Source of the DNA: Mitsuaria sp. GD03876
Lineage (GTDB): Bacteria; Pseudomonadota; Gammaproteobacteria; Burkholderiales; Burkholderiaceae_C
DNA length: 64,000 nucleotides
Direction: 5' to 3'
NCBI RefSeq assembly: GCF_029840635.1
Contig: NZ_JAOCCU010000026.1
Span: 22,132 to 86,131 of the forward strand
Shown: in pieces, positions 27,287 through 34,814 of the stretch
Position numbering within the stretch: position 1 is the stretch's first letter
How the letters are laid out: each line of letters begins with the position of its first letter
Position numbers and translations under genes: made by a program
Notes under the pieces: generated by a model
What the model was told of the DNA's origin: nothing
The model's database searches: none
The model's input: the letters and a program-made list of their open reading frames with translations, nothing else

Positions 27287-27386
27287 GCCCCGCCGGCCCG
27301 CCGGTCCACCGGTCCGCGAGGGCCGGCGCTTCCGCGCCGCGTGTCGCCCTCCGGGACGACCTGCCTCAACTTCAAGGAGTGACCCG

Positions 27387-27923
27387 ATGACCAGCCCCAG
27401 CGCCGCCAGCCGAGCCGCGATCCGTTTCTCCACCTGCGACCTCTGCGATTCGCTGAAGGCCGACACCAGCGGCGACACCCGCTGGCTGCCCGGCAGCCGG
27501 TACCGGAGCTACGGCGCGCATCCGCGCTTCGCCGGCCCGGTGGCGACGGTGCGCTGCCTGGAGGACAACTCGCAGGTCAAGGCCGCGGTCGAGAGCTTCG
27601 GCGCCGGCCGGGTGCTGGTGGTCGACGGCGGCGGCTCGCTGCGGCGTTCGCTGCTGGGCGGCAACCTCGCCGCCAGCGCGGCGAAGAACGGCTGGGCCGG
27701 CGTGCTGGTCCACGGCGCGGTGCGCGACCTCGAGGAGCTGCGCGCCGCCGCGATCGGCCTCTTCGCGCTCGGCCACGTGCCGATGCCGACCGAGCGCCGC
27801 GAGCAGGGCCTGGCCGATATCCCGGTCCAGGTCGACGGCGTGTGGATCCGCCCGGGCGACTGGCTCTACGCCGACGAGGACGGGATCGTCATCGCGTCCA
27901 AGCCGGTGCATCCGGCCGGTTGA
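27387..27923 (+). CDS. rraA: RraA-family protein (RNase E regulator / HMG aldolase-like)
   Basis: A 178-residue RraA-fold protein. Landmarks: 'FSTCDLCDSLKAD', 'DGGGSLRRSLLGGNLAASA', 'NGWAGVLVHGAVRDLEEL' and 'DWLYADEDGIVIA'. In E. coli RraA inhibits RNase E; many homologues with the same Gly/Arg-Asp site are 4-hydroxy-4-methyl-2-oxoglutarate or oxaloacetate-decarboxylating aldolases. The sequence does not settle which applies. AAGGAG lies 8 bases before the ATG. Confidence 0.9.
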   Translation: MTSPSAASRAAIRFSTCDLCDSLKADTSGDTRWLPGSRYRSYGAHPRFAGPVATVRCLEDNSQVKAAVESFGAGRVLVVDGGGSLRRSLLGGNLAASAAKNGWAGVLVHGAVRDLEELRAAAIGLFALGHVPMPTERREQGLADIPVQVDGVWIRPGDWLYADEDGIVIASKPVHPAG

Positions 27924-27947
27924 GCAAGGCGCCGGCCCGGGCGACGG

Positions 27948-29453
27948 TCAATCCCGCCGGACCAGCCGGCGCAGGGCCGTGATCAACGGCGAGCCGCGGG
28001 TCCTGCCCACCACCCGGCCCTCAGCGTCCACCCAGTCGACATCGAGCAGCCGCGACCGGCACAGGCGCCGGAAGTCGTCGTCCCTGGCCCACTCGCGGGG
28101 CGCCGTCACGCGCCGCAGGTGCCGCATCGCGGCCAGGTCCGCGCGGAACGACGGCAGGTGCGCGCGGAGGTCCAGGCCGCCGTCCTTCAGGGCCGACAGG
28201 TCCAGCCGATGGACATGCGGGGCGGCGACGCCCCGAGGCAGCCGACCCTGCCGGGTGGCCGCCACCTGCACCGTGGCGCGCGACACCGCCCGAAGGCTCC
28301 GCGCGAAGTCCGCCGGCGCCTCCACCGCCTCGCCGTTGACCCGCAGGACCAGCGGCAGCCGGGCCTTGACCAGGCGGCTGCGCGCCAGGAGTTCCGGCGG
28401 AGGCAATTCGAGGCGATAGGCGACGTCCTCCCCGACGACGTCCTGGATCGTGACGTGGCGGACCGCGTGGCCGCCTTCGGCCGAGTCCAGCGCCAGGGCC
28501 GTCGCCAGGCGGCCATAGCAGCGGCGGACCGGCAGCGTGCCCTCCTGCTGCGCGAGCGCCCAGCAACACAGGTCGTCGATCAGTCGATCCGCGGATCGGG
28601 CGCGCGGGCCGCCACCGCCCTGGGCCAGCCGCTTGTCGACGCTGGCCTTCACCGCGTCCAGCAGCAGGCCCAGGTCCTCCCCCCGGGGCTCGCGCGCGGG
28701 TCGCCGGCCGACCTCCGCCAGCCGCAGCCCGATGCTCGACAGACGGGGGTAGGGCGCGGGCGACGGCGGCGGGCTGGGCTCGCGCGGCCCCGGCGCCTCG
28801 ATCGGACGGACGTCCCGGCGCTCCGCGACCGGGCGGTCCGTCCGGGCGGCGGCCGGCGCGGCGTCCGCCGCGATGCCGGCGCGCGGGACCCACACCGGCT
28901 CCTGCCATCGGGGATGCGCCGCGGGATTCGTGCGGATGCGCGTGGGCGTCACCGCGCGGAAGGTGGGACGGGGCGACCCGGAACTCGACGCGCAGGAGGA
29001 GCGGCTCAGGCTCGGCGACGAGTCGCGGTCCGGGCAGGCGTTCTGAAGCGCACCGGGCAGGCGCCGGCGGGTCATCGGATCGGTCCGGACCAGGCGCGGC
29101 CGGAACGTGGGGTTCAGCGCCAGCGCCGCGTCGCCGCCGACGCCTCGCACCGACAGCGATCGCAGATCGGGCAGCGCATACGACAACAGGCGCAAGGAGT
29201 CGCTGCTGATGCCGGTGGGCAGGATCAGCGATTCGGCGCGGCGGAAGGGGTCGAGGTCGGAGACGCGCAACTGGTCGAAGAACCCGCCGGGAATCGCGCT
29301 GAAGTCGACCTCCGGCGAGGGATCCCGTCCCAGCCGTCGAAACAGCTCGGCGGCCTCGGCCTCGGGGTCGGGCGGGTCCGGCCAGGGGTCGGCGGGGGAA
29401 GACAGGGCGCCGGTCGAGGCGCCGACGTGGTGCTGGACGCGATGGTCGTGCAT
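27948..29453 (-). CDS. Unrecognised protein, tandem paralogue A
   Basis: A 501-residue protein of a family I do not recognise. The N-terminal third has acidic and leucine-rich segments ('LRLLSYALPDLRSLSVRGVG' looks leucine-rich-repeat-like). A long Pro/Ser/Arg-rich linker spans about 130-265. The C-terminal ~230 residues form the conserved core, shared with the upstream neighbour: 'DDLCCWALAQQEG', 'LPPPELLARSRLVKARLPLV' and 'LPRGVAAPHVHRLDLSALKD'. No signal peptide or membrane helix is seen. It lies 32 bases downstream of paralogue B. No good ribosome binding site precedes the ATG at 29453. Confidence 0.65.
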   Translation of the reverse strand: MHDHRVQHHVGASTGALSSPADPWPDPPDPEAEAAELFRRLGRDPSPEVDFSAIPGGFFDQLRVSDLDPFRRAESLILPTGISSDSLRLLSYALPDLRSLSVRGVGGDAALALNPTFRPRLVRTDPMTRRRLPGALQNACPDRDSSPSLSRSSCASSSGSPRPTFRAVTPTRIRTNPAAHPRWQEPVWVPRAGIAADAAPAAARTDRPVAERRDVRPIEAPGPREPSPPPSPAPYPRLSSIGLRLAEVGRRPAREPRGEDLGLLLDAVKASVDKRLAQGGGGPRARSADRLIDDLCCWALAQQEGTLPVRRCYGRLATALALDSAEGGHAVRHVTIQDVVGEDVAYRLELPPPELLARSRLVKARLPLVLRVNGEAVEAPADFARSLRAVSRATVQVAATRQGRLPRGVAAPHVHRLDLSALKDGGLDLRAHLPSFRADLAAMRHLRRVTAPREWARDDDFRRLCRSRLLDVDWVDAEGRVVGRTRGSPLITALRRLVRRD

Positions 29454-29485
29454 GGGACCCAAGGGATGGGGGGATGACAGGCCGC

Positions 29486-30631
29486 TCAGGCCGAGGCCGA
29501 GCGCATGAACTGCACGGCGCGGGCGATCCGCCCGGGCTTCTTCGTGCTGGCGATCTCCACGCCCTCGTCGAGGACCCAATGCACCCTGAGCTTGCACTGC
29601 TGGAGCGTCCTCCCGAGGACGTCGTCGGCGGTGTTCCAGGAGGCCGGTGCGTAGACGTCGGCCAGTTGCGGCATCGCGAAGAGGTCCTTGCGGAACGCGC
29701 GGGTGTGATGCCGAAGATCGTCGCCGTCGTCCTCGAGCTTGTTCAGCCACAGGCCGTGGACACGGGGAACGGCCGTCCCATGCGGCAGCTGGCCGAACTG
29801 CGTGCGGTCCACGAAGAGCATGGTCCGGTGGCTGGCGCCCAGGCTGGCGGCGAAGGCCCGGGGATCCCGCACGCGATCGTTGTGCACGCGCAGCAGCAAG
29901 GGCAGATGGTCCCGGCACAGGCGGGAACGCGCCAGCATGGCCTTGGGCGGCAGGTCGATCAGGTGCCCGGCGTCGCCGCGCGCGTCCTCGATCGTGACGG
30001 ACCCGTCCTGGCCGCGCTCCGCCTTGTGCAAGGTCAGCGCCGCGTGCAAGCGATCGAGACCCTGGGGTGTCACCACGTCCCCTTCGGTCGCGCCGAGGGC
30101 CCAGCGCAGGAGCTCGTCGCTCAGCGAGGTGGCCGGGTCGGAGCCCTTGGCGCCGGACGGGCATTCCGCCTGCCGCAGGGACTCCGCCAGGTAGTCGTCG
30201 ATCAAGGCGCACAGGCGCTGCTTCGAGTCGTCGCGCGCGATCTCGGATCGAGCCGCGGGTCGCGGCGACGGCGGCGAGGTCGGCGAGGTCGGCGAGGTCG
30301 GTGAGATCGGTGAGATCGGTGAGATCGGTGAGATCGGCGATGGCGGCGACGGCGGCCGCGGGCCTGGATGCGCGATGGGTCCCTGCGGAGATGGACCGCG
30401 CGTTGGCGCCACGGGGCCGGTGCGGACGGCGCTCGGGGACGGCGCGCGCGCGATCGGCGGCGCGTCCAGGCTCAGTCGGGGCAGGCGCAGGCGAATCGCC
30501 TGGAGCCGCGCCAGCGTGTCCTCACGCAGCTGTTTCAGATCGGCAGCGGCCGGCCGGAGCGGCTCGCAGGTCGGTGAGGAGTCGGGGTGGAAAAAGCGCG
30601 CGGTGGCGATCTGATGGACGACGGAGGCCAT
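29486..30631 (-). CDS. Unrecognised protein, tandem paralogue B
   Basis: A 381-residue protein homologous to the downstream neighbour over its last ~230 residues: 'DELLRWALGATEGD', 'LPPKAMLARSRLCRDHLPLL' and 'LPHGTAVPRVHGLWLNKLED' align with the corresponding segments there. The first ~60 residues are soluble and helical, followed by a Pro/Ser-rich linker containing a (Ser-Pro-Ile/Thr) repeat. Disordered N-terminus plus compact C-terminal core resembles secreted effectors, but no secretion signal or regulatory box is visible, so the role is open. The chosen ATG gives 'MASVVHQIATARFF'; upstream residues look non-coding. Confidence 0.65.
   Translation of the reverse strand: MASVVHQIATARFFHPDSSPTCEPLRPAAADLKQLREDTLARLQAIRLRLPRLSLDAPPIARAPSPSAVRTGPVAPTRGPSPQGPIAHPGPRPPSPPSPISPISPISPISPTSPTSPTSPPSPRPAARSEIARDDSKQRLCALIDDYLAESLRQAECPSGAKGSDPATSLSDELLRWALGATEGDVVTPQGLDRLHAALTLHKAERGQDGSVTIEDARGDAGHLIDLPPKAMLARSRLCRDHLPLLLRVHNDRVRDPRAFAASLGASHRTMLFVDRTQFGQLPHGTAVPRVHGLWLNKLEDDGDDLRHHTRAFRKDLFAMPQLADVYAPASWNTADDVLGRTLQQCKLRVHWVLDEGVEIASTKKPGRIARAVQFMRSASA
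30271..30343 (-). repeat. 9-bp coding tandem repeat (Ser-Pro-Ile/Thr)
   Basis: Eight or so 9-base units of the form ggcgaggtc / ggtgagatc (plus-strand reading), encoding repeated Ser-Pro-Thr and Ser-Pro-Ile on the minus strand inside paralogue B. Units of three codons keep the frame if copy number changes, so linker length could vary between strains. Confidence 0.85.
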
Positions 30632-30707
30632 GGGAAGGAAGCCGGGAGCCAAGGAAGGCCGCCTCAGTCTGCGACCGCTCCGGGATGTTCCCGGCTGCCA
30701 TCGGCCG

Positions 30708-30757
30708 TGACCGGCCCGCGATCGGCCCGTCACCGGTCCGTGATCGACCCGTCATCG
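30708..30757. repeat. 11-bp-periodic array between the GGDEF/EAL gene and paralogue B
   Basis: Hexamers TGACCG, CGATCG, TCACCG, TGATCG and TCATCG begin at 30708, 30719, 30730, 30741 and 30752, exactly 11 bases apart. The spacing is about one helical turn. The array lies in the 160-base intergenic spacer upstream of paralogue B. Two other loci in the window show the same period and core. Confidence 0.55.
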
Positions 30758-30791
30758 GTCGGGCGCGCCCGCGTCGGCCGGGCGTCGCGCG

Positions 30792-32636
30792 TCAACCGGG
30801 CGCGCGCGGCGCGGCCCACTCGGCCAGCGCCTCGGCCGCCATCGGCCGGCCGAAGAGCCAGCCCTGCGCCGCGTCGCAGCCCATGGCCAGCAGGATCTCG
30901 CGCTGGCCGTCGGTCTCCACGCCTTCCGCGACCACGACCAGCCCCAGCGAGCGCCCGATGCCGATCACCGCGCTCGACAACGCGCGGTCGTCCGCGTCGT
31001 GCTCCAGGTCGCGCACGAAGCTCTTGTCCAGCTTGAGCTCGGTCACCGGCAGCCGCTTCAGGTAGCTCAGGCTCGAGTAGCCGGTGCCGAAGTCGTCCAC
31101 CGACACTCCGACGCCCATCTCGTGGAGCTGCTGCAGCTGCTCGCGCGGCCGGCTGGTGTCGTCCAGCATCAGCCGCTCGGTGACCTCCAGCGTCAGGTCG
31201 GCGGCGGCCAGGCCGTGACGGGCGATCAAGGCGCGCGCATGCGCGGCGACGTCGTCCTGGTGGAAGCGCTGCGGCGAGACGTTGACCGACAACCCCGGCA
31301 CGTCGACCCCCTGCGCGCGCCAGGCGGCCAGCTGCGCGCAGCCCTGTTCCAGCACCCAGGCGTCCAGCGCGTTGATCAGGCCGCTTTCCTCGGCCACCGG
31401 GATGAAGCGGTCCGGCGGCACCCAGCCGCGCTCGGCGTCGTGCCAGCGCAGCAGCGCCTCGACGCCGACCAGCCGCCGGTCCGACAACCGCACCTTGGGC
31501 TGGAAATGCAGCTGCAGCTGGCGATGCGACAGCGCATGGCGCAGCGCCGCCTCGATGTCCAGCCGCTCGTCCAGCGCCTGGTTCATCGCATGCAGGAAGA
31601 AGCGCGCGCAGTCGCGGCCGGCGCGCTTGGCCTCGTACATCGCGATGTCGGCGTTCTTGAGCAGCTGGTCCAGGTCCTGGCCGTCCTTGGGGAAGGCGCA
31701 CACGCCGATGCTGGCGGTCATCTGGACGCGCGCGTGGCTGCCGTCCAGCGGGATCGGCGCCTCCAGCGCCGCGCGCAGCTTGTCGGCGACATGCATCGCG
31801 TCCTCGGCGTTGCAGCCGGGCAGCAGCGCGACGAACTCGTCGCCGCCCAGCCGCGCCAGCGAGTCGCTGTCGCGCAGCGCGCCCAGCAGCCGCCCGGAGA
31901 TGTGCTTGAGCACCTGGTCGCCGACCGCATGGCCGAGCGAGTCGTTGACCGTCTTGAACCGGTCGATGTCCAGCAGCAGCAGCGCCGCCGGCGCGTCGGT
32001 GCGCGAGGCCAGCAGCAGCGTCTGGCGCGCGCGGTCGGCCAGCAGCGTGCGGTTGGGCAGGCCGGTGACGCCGTCGAAGTAGGCCAGCCGCTCGATCTCG
32101 CGCTGGTGGCGGTCATGCATGAAGGCGATCTGGCACAGCTGGGCGCAGGCCTGCACCATGCGGCGGTGGAAGGGCGCGGCGCCGCGGGGCTCGCGGTAGT
32201 ACAGCGCGAAGGTGGCCACGACCTGGTCCGCGCCCAGCAGGATCGGCGTCGACCAGCAGGCCGCCAGGCCGTGCGGCAGCGCCAGCGCGCGGAAATCGGC
32301 CCACAGCGGATCGGAGGCGATGTCGGTGACCTCGACCGGCTCGCGCCGCCAGGCCGCCGTGCCGCAGGAGCCCGCCTGCGGGCCGATCGAGAAACCCTCC
32401 AGCGCGGCGCTGAACGCGGCCGGCAGGCTGGGCGCGGCCAGCGGATGGACGTGGCCGTCGGCGTCCACCGCCAGCACCGAGCAGATCACCTCCGGCGCCA
32501 GCGTCTCGACGCCGCGGCACAGCAGGTCCATGACCGCCGCCAGCGGACGGCCCAGCGCGACCGCCTCCAGCACGTTGCGCTGCAAGTGGTCGATGACGGC
32601 CTGCTCGTCGGATCTCGTCGCGTGCTGTTCCCGCAT
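30792..32636 (-). CDS. GAF-GGDEF-EAL cyclic-di-GMP signalling protein
   Basis: A 614-residue cytoplasmic protein. A GAF-type sensor domain spans about 20-165. The GGDEF domain at about 185-350 has an intact active site 'RLGGDEFVALLP'. The EAL domain at about 365-605 has 'VGVEALLRWHD', 'VSVDDFGTGYSSLSYLKRL' and 'VVAEGVET', so both synthesis and hydrolysis of cyclic-di-GMP are possible on sequence grounds. No transmembrane segment is present. It probably links an internal or small-molecule cue to surface behaviour; the surface-protein loci of this window are plausible but unproven targets. Confidence 0.94.
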   Translation of the reverse strand: MREQHATRSDEQAVIDHLQRNVLEAVALGRPLAAVMDLLCRGVETLAPEVICSVLAVDADGHVHPLAAPSLPAAFSAALEGFSIGPQAGSCGTAAWRREPVEVTDIASDPLWADFRALALPHGLAACWSTPILLGADQVVATFALYYREPRGAAPFHRRMVQACAQLCQIAFMHDRHQREIERLAYFDGVTGLPNRTLLADRARQTLLLASRTDAPAALLLLDIDRFKTVNDSLGHAVGDQVLKHISGRLLGALRDSDSLARLGGDEFVALLPGCNAEDAMHVADKLRAALEAPIPLDGSHARVQMTASIGVCAFPKDGQDLDQLLKNADIAMYEAKRAGRDCARFFLHAMNQALDERLDIEAALRHALSHRQLQLHFQPKVRLSDRRLVGVEALLRWHDAERGWVPPDRFIPVAEESGLINALDAWVLEQGCAQLAAWRAQGVDVPGLSVNVSPQRFHQDDVAAHARALIARHGLAAADLTLEVTERLMLDDTSRPREQLQQLHEMGVGVSVDDFGTGYSSLSYLKRLPVTELKLDKSFVRDLEHDADDRALSSAVIGIGRSLGLVVVAEGVETDGQREILLAMGCDAAQGWLFGRPMAAEALAEWAAPRAPG

Positions 32637-32789
32637 CGCTGCTCCCTGTCAACCCGGAAAGCATCGCAGGGAAGGCGCGGCGGTTCAAGTCGGTACTGTG
32701 ACGAATGGCGCGTTGGCCGCCATGGCATGGGGCCTTGGCGGCAAGCGCCAAAACCCCGCGCCATGCCGTCCCCGGCCAGCGCCGTGCGT

Positions 32790-32808
32790 CCCCGGTTCGG
32801 GACCGGGG
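32790..32808. terminator. Stem-loop between serB and the GGDEF/EAL gene
   Basis: CCCCGGT-tcggg-ACCGGGG, a 7-bp perfect stem, about 25 bases beyond the serB stop on the minus strand. A second short stem (TTGGCG / CGCCAA) lies nearby around 32739-32755. No T-run follows, so termination is only suggested. Confidence 0.35.
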
Positions 32809-32832
32809 CTGGCGAAGGTCGAGCGAAGCGTG

Positions 32833-33567
32833 TCAGCGAAGGACGTCGAGCAGCCGGTCCAGCCCGCCGTCGTTGATGGCGACCATCGCCTGCGCGCGGA
32901 CCTTGGGCTTGGCGTGGTACGCGACCGACAGGCCGGCCGCGCCCATCATGGGCAGGTCGTTCGCGCCGTCGCCGACGGCGATGCACTGCGCGGGCGTGGC
33001 GCCGACGCGGTCGGCGCAGGCCAGCATCATGCGGCGCTTCTCCTCGCCGTCGCAGATGTCGCCCCAGTCCTGCATCACCAGGCCGCCGGTGAGCCGGCCG
33101 TCGACGATCTCCAGCTCGTTGCTGCGCACGAAGTCCATGCCGAGCTCGGCCGCGACGAAACGCGTGAAGTAGGTGAAGCCGCCCGAGACCAGCACCAGCG
33201 TCAGGCCGGCGGACTTCAGCGCGGCGCAGAGCTCGCGCGCGCCGGGATTGAACCGCAGCCGCTCGCGCAGGACCTGCGCCAGCGCGTCCTCGCCGACGCC
33301 TTGAAGCAGCGCGAGCCGGCGGCGCAGGCTGTCCTTGAAATCGGTGATCTCGCCGCGCATCGCGGCCTCGGTGATCGCGGCGACCTCGTCCTTGCGGCCC
33401 GCGGCGGCGGCGATCTCGTCGATGCACTCGATCGTGATCAGCGTCGAGTCCATGTCGAAGGCGGCCAGCTTGAAGTCGGCGAGCGACAGGGGGGCGGTGA
33501 GGCCTTGCAGGACGAGGGGCGAGGGGGCAGGCGAGGACACGGGCGACGAGGACGAGGTGGTGGTCAT
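32833..33567 (-). CDS. serB: Phosphoserine phosphatase
   Basis: Hydrolyses phosphoserine to serine, the last step of serine synthesis. A HAD-superfamily enzyme of 244 residues: motif I 'FDMDSTLITIECIDEIA', motif II 'LVLVSGGFTYF', and motif III/IV 'AVGDGANDLPMMGAAGLSVA'. The first ~18 residues are a Ser/Pro tail not typical of SerB; translation might start later. The regulatory ACT domain found in some SerB proteins is absent. No strong ribosome binding site is visible. Confidence 0.95.
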   Translation of the reverse strand: MTTTSSSSPVSSPAPSPLVLQGLTAPLSLADFKLAAFDMDSTLITIECIDEIAAAAGRKDEVAAITEAAMRGEITDFKDSLRRRLALLQGVGEDALAQVLRERLRFNPGARELCAALKSAGLTLVLVSGGFTYFTRFVAAELGMDFVRSNELEIVDGRLTGGLVMQDWGDICDGEEKRRMMLACADRVGATPAQCIAVGDGANDLPMMGAAGLSVAYHAKPKVRAQAMVAINDGGLDRLLDVLR

Positions 33568-33630
33568 GCGTTCGGATCGGCGACGGGCTTGAAGGCGGGG
33601 TCCCGGCGGCCAGGACCTGGAAGGCGGAAG

Positions 33631-33668
33631 GTCCCCGCCGACGATCCGGACGATCGGCCGGCGGGGAC
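33631..33668. other. Perfect 10-bp inverted repeat upstream of serB
   Basis: GTCCCCGCCG and its exact complement CGGCGGGGAC are separated by 18 bases, in the 135-base spacer between the PIN-domain gene and serB. It may be a terminator for the PIN operon, lacking a T-run, or an operator for serB. Confidence 0.45.
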
Positions 33669-33702
33669 GGGCGGGAGCTTAGCGCACTCGCCCGGGCGGG
33701 CA

Positions 33703-34266
33703 TCAACGCGCATGGGCCGTGGCGTAACGGGCGGCCGGCGAGCACGTCATCCAGCCTGCTGGCGGCCGGGGCAGGTCCGACGACAGGTACACCGCGGCGG
33801 GTTCGGCCACGCCAGAAGCGCGTCGACGGTGAACGACCTCGGGAACGTTCCAGGTCTCCAGCCGCAGACCCTCGATGTGGGACATCGCCTTGTCGTCGCT
33901 GATCAGCGTGGCGTCGAGGGCCATCGCGTGAGCGGCGATGGCCATGTCGAGCTTTCCCGGACCTCGGCCGATGCGCTCCACCTGGGTCCTGATGCACGCG
34001 TAGAGATCGGAGAACCACAGGTCGTCGTTGAGGTACTCGACCTGGACGCGGCGCATCAATTCCCGCAGGCGCAACTCCTTGCGCGGGGAGCGCGTCTTCT
34101 CGAGGCCGTAGAAGATTTCGGCCTGCACCACCACGCTGATGGCGATCCGGCCTTGGAGCGCGGCGAACCGCTCGTCGCAGTAGCGGCGGCTCGCCTTGTC
34201 CGGCGGGTCCATCAGGCAGCTGACGATGTTCGTGTCGAGCATGTAGAGCGGTTCAGCGCGACGCAT
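33703..34266 (-). CDS. PIN-domain protein, VapC-like putative toxin
   Basis: A 187-residue PIN-domain protein, somewhat long for VapC (about 130-145) because of a C-terminal tail. The acidic metal-binding residues are visible: Asp in 'YMLDTNIVSCLMD', Glu in 'VVQAEIFYGLEK', Asp in 'GKLDMAIAAHAMALDA' and Asp in 'TLISDDKAM'. VapC toxins are ribonucleases that cut tRNA or rRNA. GGGAGG lies 6 bases before the ATG. Its first 14 bases overlap the end of the upstream Cys-rich gene, the layout of a toxin-antitoxin pair. Confidence 0.88.
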   Translation of the reverse strand: MRRAEPLYMLDTNIVSCLMDPPDKASRRYCDERFAALQGRIAISVVVQAEIFYGLEKTRSPRKELRLRELMRRVQVEYLNDDLWFSDLYACIRTQVERIGRGPGKLDMAIAAHAMALDATLISDDKAMSHIEGLRLETWNVPEVVHRRRASGVAEPAAVYLSSDLPRPPAGWMTCSPAARYATAHAR

Positions 34267-34681
34267 GGCTGGCCTCCCAGGCTTCGAAGCGGACCCGCCG
34301 GATGCGATCCTCTTCCGGCCCGTCGCCCCAGTCGTCGAGTCCCAGTACCCGGCATCGCACCGCCTTGCCGTAGTTCTCCGGCAGGTAGGGGCAGGTCTCG
34401 CAGCCCTCGCGCGCATGCACTTCCAGGCGATCGATCCGCCGGCCTTCGCGCAGCAGCAGGCTGAGAGGATCCTGCCCGACGTCGAGGTAATCGGGCGGCA
34501 GGTGCTGGCACGCCAGGCAGGTCCTCGCGTACTCGCGCCCCCGGTACTTGCCTGCGATGTCGGCGTCGCGCGCGGCCTCCCAGGCGTCGTCTTCCGCTTG
34601 TTCCCGTGCCAGGCGGGCCGCCATCGCCTCGATCGACTCGGGCGGTTGGATCGCGTGGGGCACTGACAGGTGCTGATGCAT
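34253..34681 (-). CDS. Cys-rich protein paired with the PIN-domain gene, putative antitoxin
   Basis: A 142-residue acidic protein that I do not recognise as VapB, Phd, RelB or AbrB type. After a helical stretch ('SIEAMAARLAREQAEDDAWE') it has two similar Cys motifs, 'CLACQHLPPDY' and 'GCETCPYLPENYG', and a further Cys ('VRCRVLG'); these suggest an internal duplication and metal binding. The ATG at 34681 was preferred because GGGAG lies 6 bases upstream; an ATG two codons earlier is possible. It overlaps the PIN gene by 14 bases, so it is the likely antitoxin or regulatory partner. Function unproven. Confidence 0.65.
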   Translation of the reverse strand: MHQHLSVPHAIQPPESIEAMAARLAREQAEDDAWEAARDADIAGKYRGREYARTCLACQHLPPDYLDVGQDPLSLLLREGRRIDRLEVHAREGCETCPYLPENYGKAVRCRVLGLDDWGDGPEEDRIRRVRFEAWEASHASR

Positions 34682-34814
34682 CGGCATCTCCCGTGGTTGA
34701 GAAGCCCAGCAGTCTAGGAAGCGGTTCGGCCGGGGTCACTGACCCGGACTCGTGGCGATGCGCGACGCCTGCCAGCAGTTCGAGTGAGCGCTGCCCCATG
34801 CAGCGCCATGCAGC

